64,000 nucleotides of DNA from Brenneria alni (lineage in GTDB: Bacteria > Pseudomonadota > Gammaproteobacteria > Enterobacterales > Enterobacteriaceae), in contig NZ_MJLZ01000015.1 of assembly GCF_003666245.1 (NCBI RefSeq), positions 1-64,000 of the forward strand, read 5' to 3'. Of this stretch, positions 16,020 through 24,297 are shown in pieces (the first letter of the stretch is position 1; each line of letters opens with the position of its first letter). The notes under the pieces were generated by a model. It was not told where the DNA came from, did not search any database, and worked only from the letters and a program-made list of their open reading frames with translations. Both the position numbers and the translations under genes were made by a program.

Positions 16020-17230
16020 ATCTGCCGGCAGACAGCCTGATAGCCTACACCGTTGAGAAGATGAACCTCCGGTTGGCTGAGCGAATACCCGGCGATGACG
16101 CGGGACAACTGCGTAGCGGGCTACTTTACATGGGGAACGTACATGATGCGTATCCCCGGCGTTTGCTATTAGATACACGGCTATCTCCTCTGGATAAGAT
16201 GGCCTGGATGATGATCCGTCTGTATGCCCAGCAAAATGAAGGGGCGATTTTTCCCACCTATGATGAGTTACAGCTTCAGTTAGCTTCCCCACACAAAGGT
16301 AAGGCGTCCCGGGAGACAGTCAGTCGTGTTCTGTTGATGCTGAGGATCACCGGTTGGCTGAGTTTGTGTAAACGCGTTCGTGACGAAAAAGGACGAGTAC
16401 GCGGGAACATCTATGCGCAGCATGATGAACCACTCTCATTTCGTGATGCTGAGATTTTCGACCCCGGTTGGTTGGATACTGTTGCTGAAGCATGTCAGAA
16501 CAAGAACAAAACTATCAGTCAGACAGCATACGATGTTCTGAACGAAATCAAGAATGATACAACGATGCGTCATCGCCATAGCCGTATTGCACTTATCGAA
16601 AATCGCTTAGATGCGGTTCAAACGCCGCAGCAAATGGCAGCCAGACAGCGTACTCGTTACCCCAGTTCGGAATCCGAACTAAGGAAAAAATTACTGAGTT
16701 CGGATGCAAAATCACTGAGTTCGGGATCCGAACTCAGTCATTCAGAAGGGGATAAATCACCCAGTTCGGAATCCGAACTCAGTGGAATTTCAAAGGGTTG
16801 TCACTCAGTTCGGAAATCGAACCGTTACGTACGTAGTAATACACACAGTGTAAAAAGAAATACGTACGTACTGCCGGACGCTTTCGTGCGGTTGTTGCCA
16901 GTGGAAGACCGTGGCATGGTGACAGACCAACTTCAGGCGCTGGCTATTGAACAAGCTGAACTGGTGCTACAAGCGCTGGACAGAGCGCTATCGGAAGGAC
17001 GTCTCAGCAACCCAATAGGCTGGCTGCTGGCTGTGTTGAAGCGGGCCCGTGATGGGAAGCTATTTGTCCAGAAAACACCTTCTGCGCAGCCGGCATCATC
17101 CCAAATGGAACCCCCTTCTCCCACAACTGGCGGTGCCATGCCTAAACCAACCACAACCGTTCAGGTATCGGATAGGGTACATGTTCAGAATATAATTGCC
17201 GAGATCCGCCGTAAGTGTACAGATAGGTGA
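16016..17230 (+). CDS. STY4528-family ICE replication protein
   Basis: This 404-residue protein is of the SPI-7 STY4528 replication family. The N-terminal half looks like a winged-helix replication initiator (LLLDTRLSPLDKMAWMMIRL, FPTYDELQLQL, KASRETVSRVLLMLRITGWL). A low-complexity middle of residues ~215-270 repeats SSESEL units, followed by a conserved C-terminal domain (VLPDAFVRLLPVEDRGMVTDQL, NPIGWLLAVLKRAR). The SSESEL repeats are encoded by near-palindromic DNA repeats that could themselves be binding sites. It would act as initiator for replication of the excised ICE. Confidence 0.88.
   Translation: MNLPADSLIAYTVEKMNLRLAERIPGDDAGQLRSGLLYMGNVHDAYPRRLLLDTRLSPLDKMAWMMIRLYAQQNEGAIFPTYDELQLQLASPHKGKASRETVSRVLLMLRITGWLSLCKRVRDEKGRVRGNIYAQHDEPLSFRDAEIFDPGWLDTVAEACQNKNKTISQTAYDVLNEIKNDTTMRHRHSRIALIENRLDAVQTPQQMAARQRTRYPSSESELRKKLLSSDAKSLSSGSELSHSEGDKSPSSESELSGISKGCHSVRKSNRYVRSNTHSVKRNTYVLPDAFVRLLPVEDRGMVTDQLQALAIEQAELVLQALDRALSEGRLSNPIGWLLAVLKRARDGKLFVQKTPSAQPASSQMEPPSPTTGGAMPKPTTTVQVSDRVHVQNIIAEIRRKCTDR
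16663..16822 (+). repeat. Cluster of TTCGGA palindromes inside the replication gene
   Basis: Five related sites lie in 160 bases. There are 17-bp palindromes AGTTCGGAATCCGAACT at 16664-16680 and 16763-16779, and a larger palindrome with 11-bp arms ACTGAGTTCGG / CCGAACTCAGT at 16714-16738. A half-site CTGAGTTCGGAT lies at 16694-16705 and a degraded copy starts at 16807. Two copies of TACGTACGTA follow at 16826-16835 and 16861-16870. In protein they encode the SSESEL linker. They resemble iterons or a partition site embedded in the initiator gene. Confidence 0.8.
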
Positions 17231-17239
17231 ATGCTATAT

Positions 17240-17521
17240 TGGTTAAAAAGCAATCGCTGTTGACAGTGTCAACAGCGATTAAAAAATAACCACATTGTGG
17301 ATTCAGGAAGAATAACGGGCTGTTTTTTGGTGGTGAGTGTTGAAGTGGTTAAAAAGCAGGCGCTGTTGCCACTGGCAACAGAGATTAAAAAATAACCACA
17401 TGTTAAATTCAGGTGCTGGAGCAGGGTGATTTTGGGCGATAAGGGTTGAAGTAGTTAAAAAGTAGGCGCTATTGCGCCGCGCAACACCGATTAAAAAATT
17501 GTCATTTTGTGATGTACAGTG
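17240..17521 (+). repeat. Three-copy 106-bp tandem repeat with internal hairpins
   Basis: Copies begin at 17240, 17346 and 17452, a spacing of exactly 106 bases. Each starts with GGTTAAAAAG or AGTTAAAAAG, then a hairpin (GCTGTTGACAGTGTCAACAGC in copy 1, shortened here to its arms GCTGTTGAC/GTCAACAGC; CTGTTGCC/GGCAACAG in copy 2; a GC-rich variant in copy 3), then GATTAAAAAATAACCACA and an ATTCAGG tail. The third copy is the most diverged. It fills the gap between the replication gene and the TIGR03761 gene, where an origin or partition locus would be expected. Confidence 0.88.
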
Positions 17522-17684
17522 CTGAACGAGTGGGGTCTTGATGGTTCGTGTATTCATCTTCTTATTCCAGCGATTTATATTTCCGCATTCTCAAAACTGG
17601 TTTTGAATTGAGCTGGCAACTCCTTTGCCCTGAATATTTCTACTCCAAATCAGAAATATTTCAGGTCAGCACGAGGAGCCAGCG

Positions 17685-18473
17685 ATGCCAGATACAGATA
17701 AAAATGAAGCCGTCCATCAGGGACCAACTTCACAGGAGCCGACAATTTCACCTCCTGCCAGTCAGCCTACCCGTGAACGAGAATCCCGTGCCGGCGCATT
17801 GAAATCGTCTTTAACTCTCGATCTCCACACGCATTATGCTATCAGGTTATGGGACGGGCGTCGTAAAGAACAAACCGCAACAGCCGATATGAATTCACAA
17901 AGACCCCCGCGCCATATCTTTAGCATGCCGCAAGTGATATGGCGGGCTGGCAAGGCATATCAGGCATCAGTAGCTGATAACCCTTATGCAGATGCGCTGC
18001 TGGTTAAGCTAGAAGATGCTATTGAGGCATCGACAAATAAGGTACAACAAGCGGTTAAAGAGATATCGGAGACCCTGAAGTCGATTCCGGTGTCTATCAC
18101 GCTAACTGATGTCGTTTCTGTTTCTCCATTAAATATCGGTGTTTATAGTAGTTCTCCACTTGGATATCGTTGTGTTTGGTTATTGGTTGGCTATGACCAA
18201 TTGGCGATGAAGGTGTTCCAAGCCTTCCACTATGGTCTTATTTCCCGGGCAACTCGCGATCAATATTTGGATAAGGGAGGATACGCGATCAGACAGATAT
18301 ACAGTATCGTGCAGAATTACCGCGCTGTTACTGTTACCCGCAATGATATTCTTGCCAGAACGCCAGCAGGCCTTAAAGCTATTGAGCTTTATGGGGAGCC
18401 CGACGCAGACATTATGTCTGGGAAACTACGATCTTCTTTTTCTGCGCGGCTTTCTTCTACTGGGAGGGAGTGA
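17685..18473 (+). CDS. TIGR03761 (PFL_4669) family ICE protein
   Basis: This 262-residue protein matches the PFL_4669-type ICE family, a standing neighbour of topB. A disordered N-terminus of ~40 residues is followed by LTLDLHTHYAIRLWDGRR, then a helical domain with DNPYADALLVKLEDAIE. The C-terminal part (PLGYRCVWLLVGYDQLAMKVFQAFHYGLI, RQIYSIVQNYR) is the best conserved. The stop overlaps the topB ATG. The molecular role is not established; AcaB-type regulators share this fold family by annotation, so regulation is possible. Confidence 0.82.
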   Translation: MPDTDKNEAVHQGPTSQEPTISPPASQPTRERESRAGALKSSLTLDLHTHYAIRLWDGRRKEQTATADMNSQRPPRHIFSMPQVIWRAGKAYQASVADNPYADALLVKLEDAIEASTNKVQQAVKEISETLKSIPVSITLTDVVSVSPLNIGVYSSSPLGYRCVWLLVGYDQLAMKVFQAFHYGLISRATRDQYLDKGGYAIRQIYSIVQNYRAVTVTRNDILARTPAGLKAIELYGEPDADIMSGKLRSSFSARLSSTGRE

Positions 18474-20485
18474 TGCGCTTATTTTTATGCGAGAAACCTT
18501 CCCAGGCCAAAGATATAGCTAAGGTGATGGGGGTAACCCAACGTGGTAAGGGATTTCTTTTTGGAAAAGACATCACAATTACCTGGGCTATTGGTCATCT
18601 TCTAGAGTTAGCTAATCCCGAATCATATGGTGATGAGTTTGCTCAATGGAACCTTGATTCTCTGCCAATGTTGCCATCTCAGTGGAAACTTCTTGTAAAG
18701 AAAGATACGTCGGATCAGTTTTCTGTCGTTAGTCGTTTGTTGAAGCAGGCAGACGACGTTGTTATTGCGTCAGATGCAGATAGAGAAGGGGAGGTACTGG
18801 CCAGGGAATTACTGGATTATTGCCATTTTACCGGAAATGTTAAACGTTTATGGCTGAGTGCGCTTGACGACGCCAGCATCCGAAAAGGATTAGATAATCT
18901 TCTCCCAGGCGAGAAAACGGTTCGTCTTTATTATGCTGGGATGGGGCGCAGTAAAGCGGATTGGCTCATTGGTATGAATTTGACCCGCCTCTATACCTTA
19001 AAGGCTCGTGATAAAGGTTTTGGGCGGCGTGATGTGTTGTCTATCGGACGAGTGCAAACGCCAACGATGGCGCTCGTGGTTCGTCGTGATCTTGAAATCG
19101 ATAGTTTTGTGCCCAAGCCCTATTGGCGAGTTTTGGCTGAGTTAGAAAAAGACGGTCTTCAGTTTAGCGCTACCTGGATTCCGGCCTCCGGTTATTGTGA
19201 TAGCGAACATCGATGCATACAGCAAAATGCAGCATTGGCTGTAGAGCAACTGTGCCGAAATACGGCAACAGCGGTGGTGCTCGATGTCATAATGAAACGC
19301 GATAAGATTCCAGCACCCTTATGTTTTAGTTTAAGCACCCTCCAGCAAGTTTGTTCCCGTAAATGGGGGATGGGGGCAAATCAGGTACTTGGTATTGCAC
19401 AAGCACTGTATGAAACACATAAAGCAACTACGTACCCTAGAACGGATTGTGGGTATTTACCTGGATCAATGAAAACAGAGATTGACGAAGTACTTTCTGC
19501 GCTTGTGCAATCCGATCCTATGGTAGGCCCAGTTGTGCAAAGAGCCGATCGCTCCTTTGTTTCCCGTGTCTGGAATGATAAAAAAATCACGGCGCACCAT
19601 GCTATTATTCCTACCAGGCAATCCTTTGATATCGCGAAATTATCACAGGATGAATTGAAGGTTTATTCCCTCATTCGGCAAAATTATTTGGCTCAATTTT
19701 TTCCGCTTCAGGAAGCTGATGTAACTGAAGCCACGTTTAATATCGGTGGGCAACTATTTCGGACCCGAGGACGTATTAGTGTTGTGCTTGGCTGGAAGGC
19801 TCTTTTTGTCGACGAGAAAGAAGATAATGTAGCCACTAAGGAGCAGGATGATAACGGCGGTGGTGAGTTACCCAAATTAAGTCAAAACGATTTATGTCAG
19901 TTAAAAGGAGGTGAGGTTAAGTCTCTGCAAACTAAACCGCCTTCTCATTTCACTGATGGAACGCTCATTGCTGCTATGGAAAATGCGGCAAGTTTTGTTA
20001 CTGATCCTGAGTTGAAGAAAGTACTTCGTGATAATGCGGGCTTGGGAACAGAGGCAACGCGCGGTGGAATTATTGAAACATTGTTTAAACGGAATTATCT
20101 GGAGAAAAAAGGTGCCCATATTCACGCGACCCTAATCGCCAGAGAACTGGTAGCGGCTTTACCAGATACGTTAACCAGCCCTGGCATGACGGCGTTGTGG
20201 GAGCAGTCTTTGGAAGATATATATCAGGGAAAACTCTCTCTTGAAGTCTTTATGCAGCGCCAGACAGAATGGACACGCATCTTGGTTGAAAAGGGTAAAC
20301 AGCAGACAATTTCATTAACACCTCCCATTACCCCGCCCTGCCCAACATGTGGTGGTATAACTCAAAGAATAAAAGGCAGTAATGGATTGTTCTGGGGATG
20401 TATAAAGTACCCCCTTTGTAAAGGCGTTGTAAGCGAAGGAACAAAGACGAAAGGCAAATCGGGTAAAAGGACAGTAAAAAACTAA
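18473..20485 (+). CDS. topB: DNA topoisomerase III
   Basis: This type IA topoisomerase has 671 residues. The TOPRIM domain shows FLCEKPSQAKDIA (catalytic Glu near residue 7) and ASDADREGEVLARE (~98). The active-site tyrosine is in TTYPRTDCGYLP (~320), SIGRVQTPT is present, and a C-terminal zinc ribbon (CPTCGGITQR...WGCIKYPLCKG) uses four cysteines. ATG at 18473 overlaps the stop of the previous gene. Enzymes of this kind decatenate and relax single-stranded regions; here it probably resolves replicated or transferring ICE DNA. It is typical for SPI-7-type ICEs and distinct from the chromosomal TopB. Confidence 0.96.
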   Translation: MRLFLCEKPSQAKDIAKVMGVTQRGKGFLFGKDITITWAIGHLLELANPESYGDEFAQWNLDSLPMLPSQWKLLVKKDTSDQFSVVSRLLKQADDVVIASDADREGEVLARELLDYCHFTGNVKRLWLSALDDASIRKGLDNLLPGEKTVRLYYAGMGRSKADWLIGMNLTRLYTLKARDKGFGRRDVLSIGRVQTPTMALVVRRDLEIDSFVPKPYWRVLAELEKDGLQFSATWIPASGYCDSEHRCIQQNAALAVEQLCRNTATAVVLDVIMKRDKIPAPLCFSLSTLQQVCSRKWGMGANQVLGIAQALYETHKATTYPRTDCGYLPGSMKTEIDEVLSALVQSDPMVGPVVQRADRSFVSRVWNDKKITAHHAIIPTRQSFDIAKLSQDELKVYSLIRQNYLAQFFPLQEADVTEATFNIGGQLFRTRGRISVVLGWKALFVDEKEDNVATKEQDDNGGGELPKLSQNDLCQLKGGEVKSLQTKPPSHFTDGTLIAAMENAASFVTDPELKKVLRDNAGLGTEATRGGIIETLFKRNYLEKKGAHIHATLIARELVAALPDTLTSPGMTALWEQSLEDIYQGKLSLEVFMQRQTEWTRILVEKGKQQTISLTPPITPPCPTCGGITQRIKGSNGLFWGCIKYPLCKGVVSEGTKTKGKSGKRTVKN

Positions 20486-20520
20486 GAATAAACTGGTTAC
20501 CTGACAAGCGGTGTTTTTGA

Positions 20521-20760
20521 TATGGTAATCCCGCTTTGATGCAATTTGTACCTCGCAGGCTACGAGGTAGTGCGACGTTCTTACGGGGAACGGAGCGCTA
20601 TCAGCCCAGCAGATGGCTACCGCACACTCAGTCGATCTGTAAGACGCATTCCCTCCGTGAAAAGCGCGTCAGGAAACTCCCCGGAGCTACGTTGAAAACC
20701 TCAGGGACATGGTACATCCCGTTAGACGGTGCCGGATAAAACCGGCACCGTTTTAATTTT
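20521..20760 (+). ncRNA. Candidate structured RNA after topB
   Basis: The ~240 bases after topB have no gene but many hairpins: ACCTCG/CGAGGT (20550-20568), CGTTC/GAACG (20576-20592), GGGA/TCCC (20704-20720). A perfect 10-bp terminator stem with a T-rich tail follows at 20726-20760. The pattern is that of a discrete small RNA or a 3' processed leader. No promoter was clear, and no Rfam family can be assigned by eye. Confidence 0.45.
20726..20760 (+). terminator. Intrinsic terminator
   Basis: ACGGTGCCGG (20726-20735), a 6-base loop and its exact complement CCGGCACCGT (20742-20751), followed by TTTTAATTTT. It ends the structured region downstream of topB. Confidence 0.88.
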
Positions 20761-20824
20761 TGCAGATGTCACCTAATTCACTCCATTGGTCAGCTGTTCT
20801 TACAAACTGTAGTAATGTCCTTTA

Positions 20825-20852
20825 ATGGCACCAATCTTTGGTGCCGTTTTTA
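20825..20852 (+). terminator. Second intrinsic terminator
   Basis: GGCACCAA-TCT-TTGGTGCC (20827-20845) followed by GTTTTTATT. It lies about 75 bases after the first terminator and insulates the DUF3577 leader from topB-side transcription. Confidence 0.88.
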
Positions 20853-20929
20853 TTATTACTGTGGTTAAAACAATTTAGGTTTGACGATATTGCACTGTGA
20901 TTTAAAAATGAACGTGCTTAATCGTCATC

Positions 20930-21215
20930 TCTGATGACCACCAATGATCCAGTGGCTTGTGAGGATCGCCTTCGGGTAGTCACAAAAGAACACTTCTGTA
21001 GCCTGCAAGGAAGAACACGTTCAGTTACGTGTGGTAAATCTGCCAGCCTTTGGAAGCAGATATCACCAGGTAGTTTAAACGCCGTTGCGAGCGTGGTGAT
21101 GAAGGTCCGTTTAACTAACCAGACAAGTCAGGATAACAGCTGATCCTGACCCTTGACGGGAAAGACAATTCCCTCAAGGGGAATGTTTTCTCCGTTGCAC
21201 CTTATTTAACACTCC
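20930..21215 (+). ncRNA. Leader of the DUF3577 gene, candidate DUF3577 RNA motif
   Basis: This 5' leader of ~290 bases carries multiple stems: TTGTGA/TCACAA, CACGT/ACGTG, CTGC/GCAG, GTCAGGAT/ATCCTGAC (21127-21150) and CCCTTGA/TCAAGGG (21150-21180), the last close to the translation start. The next gene encodes a DUF3577 protein. A conserved cis-regulatory DUF3577 RNA motif upstream of such genes has been described from comparative genomics. The match here is by position and stem content, not by alignment. Confidence 0.55.
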
Positions 21216-21230
21216 ATGGAGAAATACATT

Positions 21231-21719
21231 ATGTCTGCAAATAACAACGCTCAAACTCAAAATAATTCTCAAACCGGCAAATCAGAATATTTTAATCTTC
21301 TTATTAATGGTCTGGGATATATCAGTAATATCCGTCAGGTTAATGGACAGTCTGGAACATTCACAAGCTGTGTCATTAATGCCTTAAGCGGCCCGGCAGA
21401 TAAAGCGAACTACGTTCGTTTTGATGTCACTGTGGCAGGTAAGGAGGCGACTAGTCTTATTAATCGCTGCCAAAAAGCGGTTGATGAAGACAATAAGGTT
21501 CTTATCGGATTCACTTTGAGTAATCTCTCTGCTGAGATTTTCACTTTGAAGTCCGGGGAACATACCGGCGAACAGCGTATTAGCCAGAAAGCCCGCTTGA
21601 TCAAGGTAGAGTGGATTAAGATAGGCCAGAAAATGGTCCATAAAGCTGAAAAATCTGACTCCGTACCCCCTCAGAACGGAGCTGCTGCTCCTAAAGAGTA
21701 TGCGGAAAATTCGTTCTGA
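21231..21719 (+). CDS. STY4534-family ICE replication protein (DUF3577)
   Basis: The product has 162 residues from the ATG at 21231, with GGAG 9-12 bases upstream. After a Gln/Asn-rich start it reads EYFNLLINGLGYISNIRQVNG, FTSCVINALSGPAD, YVRFDVTVAGKEA and VLIGFTLSNLSAEIFTL, an OB-fold-like pattern comparable to an SSB. This is the DUF3577 protein of SPI-7-type ICEs, next to ssb. It probably binds DNA during ICE replication. It has its own leader RNA and its own terminator. Confidence 0.9.
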   Translation: MSANNNAQTQNNSQTGKSEYFNLLINGLGYISNIRQVNGQSGTFTSCVINALSGPADKANYVRFDVTVAGKEATSLINRCQKAVDEDNKVLIGFTLSNLSAEIFTLKSGEHTGEQRISQKARLIKVEWIKIGQKMVHKAEKSDSVPPQNGAAAPKEYAENSF

Positions 21720-21739
21720 TTAACAGGTACTCATTTTAA

Positions 21740-21763
21740 ACACCTCGCTTGCGGGGTGTTTTT
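21740..21763 (+). terminator. Intrinsic terminator between the DUF3577 gene and ssb
   Basis: ACACCTCGC-TT-GCGGGGTGT (21740-21759, one G-U pair) followed by TTTTTC. It lies only 20 bases ahead of the ssb ATG, so some ssb message must come from its own promoter or by read-through. Confidence 0.85.
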
Positions 21764-21784
21764 CAATGCAAAAGGAGAAAAGAT

Positions 21785-22333
21785 ATGGCTTCACGCGGTG
21801 TTAACAAAGTTATCCTAGTTGGCCATCTTGGTCAAGATCCCGAAATTCGCTATATGCCGAATGGTGGTGCAGTTGCCAACATGACATTAGCGACCTCTGA
21901 GACCTGGCGTGATAAGCAAAGCGGTGAACAGAAAGAGAAGACCGAATGGCACCGTGTTGTGCTCTTTGGAAAACTCGCTGAAGTTGCTGGCGAATATCTT
22001 CGCAAAGGCTCTCAGGTTTACATTGAAGGTTCATTACAAACTCGTAAATGGACCGATCAGGCTGGCGTCGAACGCTATACGACTGAAGTTGTCGTTAACG
22101 TTGGCGGCACGATGCAGATGCTAGGTTCTCGCCCTAATGCTGGAAGTAATAATCAAAGTGCAGCCAGCACTTCATGGGGAAAACCTCAACAGCCAGCTGC
22201 GCCGGCGCATAGTGGTACACCTCAGGCTCAACGTTCTGCGGGCAATGAACCGCCGATGGATTTTGACGACGATATCCCGTTTCTCGGGTTTGGTTATGGC
22301 GTATGTCGCAAGGCAATTTATGCCATATCGTAA
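21785..22333 (+). CDS. ssb: ICE-encoded single-stranded DNA-binding protein
   Basis: This 182-residue SSB has a typical OB-fold: [59 protein letters not shown] Pro/Gln/Ser-rich linker follows. The acidic tip DFDDDIPF, normally the extreme C-terminus that binds partner proteins, is followed by 16 extra residues ([16 protein letters not shown]). Such tails occur on other ICE SSBs. The ATG follows AAGGAG. It would protect transferred or replicating single strands. Confidence 0.95.
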   Translation: MASRGVNKVILVGHLGQDPEIRYMPNGGAVANMTLATSETWRDKQSGEQKEKTEWHRVVLFGKLAEVAGEYLRKGSQVYIEGSLQTRKWTDQAGVERYTTEVVVNVGGTMQMLGSRPNAGSNNQSAASTSWGKPQQPAAPAHSGTPQAQRSAGNEPPMDFDDDIPFLGFGYGVCRKAIYAIS

Positions 22334-22339
22334 ACACTG

Positions 22340-22366
22340 GCACCAGTCTTTGACTGGTGCTTTTTT
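22340..22366 (+). terminator. Intrinsic terminator after ssb
   Basis: GCACCAGT (22340-22347), a 5-base loop, ACTGGTGC (22353-22360) and TTTTTT. A perfect 8-bp stem with a U-tract. Confidence 0.92.
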
Positions 22367-22423
22367 CTCTGACAAACTCAGGCTATCTATCTAGATGGTA
22401 ACCTGAGGTTCAGGGGAGGAAAT

Positions 22424-22855
22424 ATGATGACCCGTTATGACAGTGATTTTTACGGCTGGACTCAGGAGCAGGCAAATCTGCTGCGTGCTGGACGTATCAC
22501 GGAGCTGGATACGCAAAACCTTCTGGAGGAGATTGAGGCTATGGGGCGTAGTGAACGCCGGGAACTGGAATCGCGGCTGGAGAAACTGTTCATGCACTTG
22601 CTCAAATGGCAATATCAGTCGGAACGACAGAGTCGGAGTTGGCGTCTGACTATTGAAGAGCAACGTCGAAAAGCAGTCCGTGTTATTGCCGACAATCCCA
22701 GTTTGAAAAATAAGCTTACTGAAATTGTTGAAGATGCATACGGGGATGCAGTTATTGCCGCTGAGCGTGAAACCAACATCCGTCGCACCGTTTTTCCGGC
22801 TGAATGCCCGTGGACGTTTGAGCAGGCAATAAACCCTGATTTCTACCCAGAATGA
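22424..22855 (+). CDS. DUF29 family protein
   Basis: This 143-residue protein is a DUF29 member: YDSDFYGWTQEQANLLRAG, LDTQNLLEEIEAMGRSERRELESRLEKLFMHLLKWQYQ, SWRLTIEEQRR, and the usual C-terminal PW-TFEQAINPDFYPE. It is all-helical and found in many bacteria without an established function. It has a GGGGAGG ribosome binding site and its own terminators on both sides, so it is an independent unit between replication and pilus genes. Confidence 0.92.
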   Translation: MMTRYDSDFYGWTQEQANLLRAGRITELDTQNLLEEIEAMGRSERRELESRLEKLFMHLLKWQYQSERQSRSWRLTIEEQRRKAVRVIADNPSLKNKLTEIVEDAYGDAVIAAERETNIRRTVFPAECPWTFEQAINPDFYPE

Positions 22856-22939
22856 CTCGTAATGTCGATATGAAGCAGAAGCAGATGTTGTCATCTGTTT
22901 TTGACTAATTAACCTTTCTCATGTAGCTATGGGATACTG

Positions 22940-22963
22940 ACGCTGGCTTCGGCCAGCGTTTTT
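22940..22963 (+). terminator. Intrinsic terminator before the pilus operon
   Basis: ACGCTGGC-TTCG-GCCAGCGT (22940-22959) with a UUCG tetraloop and TTTTT tail. It closes the DUF29 transcript ahead of pilL. Confidence 0.93.
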
Positions 22964-23058
22964 CTTTTCTGTCTACGTTTCTAGTTTAGCGTTGCCCGGT
23001 CTGGGCTTGTCGGCAGAATAACCACCTGATTGAGATTACTCTTAAACGGTGGAGACTG

Positions 23059-24297
23059 ATGGCAAGACCAACCCGGCAACCTGAATATAAGCTGGCATGT
23101 CTGACAGTGGCATTACTGGCTGCGGGCTGCGCTCAACAAAATACCTCGTCTTCTGATGCAATTACCCGAGCTAATGTTTCACCCAGGGTTAATGACATTT
23201 ATCAAAGTCGCTCACCCGAGGTGGTACGTTACGATCGCTATACCCTAGTCAGTACCCGTCCGGCAGATTCCCAACGCGATCCACTGAATCAAATAATCGA
23301 CATCACGATGCCGCCACAACTGGTGCGTAGTGTTGGTGATGGATTTCGTTATTTGCTGCTGGAGTCGGGGTATTCGCTATGCCCCAGCACTTCACCCATG
23401 TTTACTGAACTGTTAAGCCGCTCATTACCTGGTGTTCAACGTTCTATTGGCCCGGTCCGTCTTAGTGATGCATTGCAAATCGTAGCGGGACCCGCCTGGC
23501 GACTGCGCGTAGACGATGTTAATCGCGAGGTGTGTTTTAGCCTGCGCGACGAATATCGCTTTTTCGCGTCCGCGCCAGTCATAGCATCGACATCTCCGAC
23601 GTCACCTAAACCGGAGAAGACAAAGGATACTACGAAGCGTCAGCCAGGAAATCCTTTTACCGGCGGTTCGTCTTCAACTGCATCAGGCGTGCTAAAACCG
23701 GACAGCCAGCCATTGCCGAGCCCGGCATTAACGACGCTTTCACCATCGAAAAATATCGGGAAAGTGAATGCACCAACCTCTCCAGCAACTGCTTCAGGCA
23801 TTAGCGTTCCTGTAAATAATCCTGTATCGGCGAAGATACAGCCCGCAAAGGTAAAACAACGCACTTCAGCTCCGGCTGGAACCGTTACGACACCGACTGC
23901 GCCGGCCGCACAAACGGTGGTGACACAAAAGGTCTCAACATCCTTGTCTTCATCATCTATACCGGTCAGCGGGAAATCACCATTTGTTCCTGGAAGACCG
24001 GTTAGTGTCCAGCCACTGGGAACAACATGGCGCGCGGAAGTCGGAACTACGTTGCGTGAGTCATTGAATAAGTGGGCCAGCGATGCGCAATGCGTGAATG
24101 GTGGAAACTGGGTTGTGGTGTGGCCGGTCAGTCTGGATTACCGCATTGATGCGCCTCTTTCATTTCACGGCAACTTTGAATCCGCCGTTACTCAGGTATT
24201 CGATCTGTACCGTAATGCGGAGAAGCCTTTGTTTTCAGAAGCCAACCGGATTCAGTGTTTGATTTTTGTTAGCGACCGTCCGGGAGAACGTCGTTAA
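23059..24297 (+). CDS. pilL: Type IVB pilus lipoprotein PilL (TcpQ-like C-terminus)
   Basis: The product has 412 residues. Its lipoprotein signal ends LLAAGCAQ, so Cys ~24 would be lipidated. The PilL_PFGI-1 N-terminal domain follows (VRYDRYTLVSTRPAD, VGDGFRYLLLESGYSLC, LPGVQRSIGPVRLSDALQIVAGPAW). A long Pro/Ser/Thr linker spans ~170-300. The C-terminal TcpQ-like domain (TLRESLNKWASDAQCVNGGNW, AVTQVFDLYRN) is the kind that helps secretin assembly. It is the first gene of the operon, behind GGTGGAG. Confidence 0.92.
   Translation: MARPTRQPEYKLACLTVALLAAGCAQQNTSSSDAITRANVSPRVNDIYQSRSPEVVRYDRYTLVSTRPADSQRDPLNQIIDITMPPQLVRSVGDGFRYLLLESGYSLCPSTSPMFTELLSRSLPGVQRSIGPVRLSDALQIVAGPAWRLRVDDVNREVCFSLRDEYRFFASAPVIASTSPTSPKPEKTKDTTKRQPGNPFTGGSSSTASGVLKPDSQPLPSPALTTLSPSKNIGKVNAPTSPATASGISVPVNNPVSAKIQPAKVKQRTSAPAGTVTTPTAPAAQTVVTQKVSTSLSSSSIPVSGKSPFVPGRPVSVQPLGTTWRAEVGTTLRESLNKWASDAQCVNGGNWVVVWPVSLDYRIDAPLSFHGNFESAVTQVFDLYRNAEKPLFSEANRIQCLIFVSDRPGERR

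Noticed and set aside
17240-17521. CRISPR array
   Set aside because: The period is 106 bp with imperfect whole-unit similarity, not short identical repeats with unrelated spacers, and there are no cas genes.
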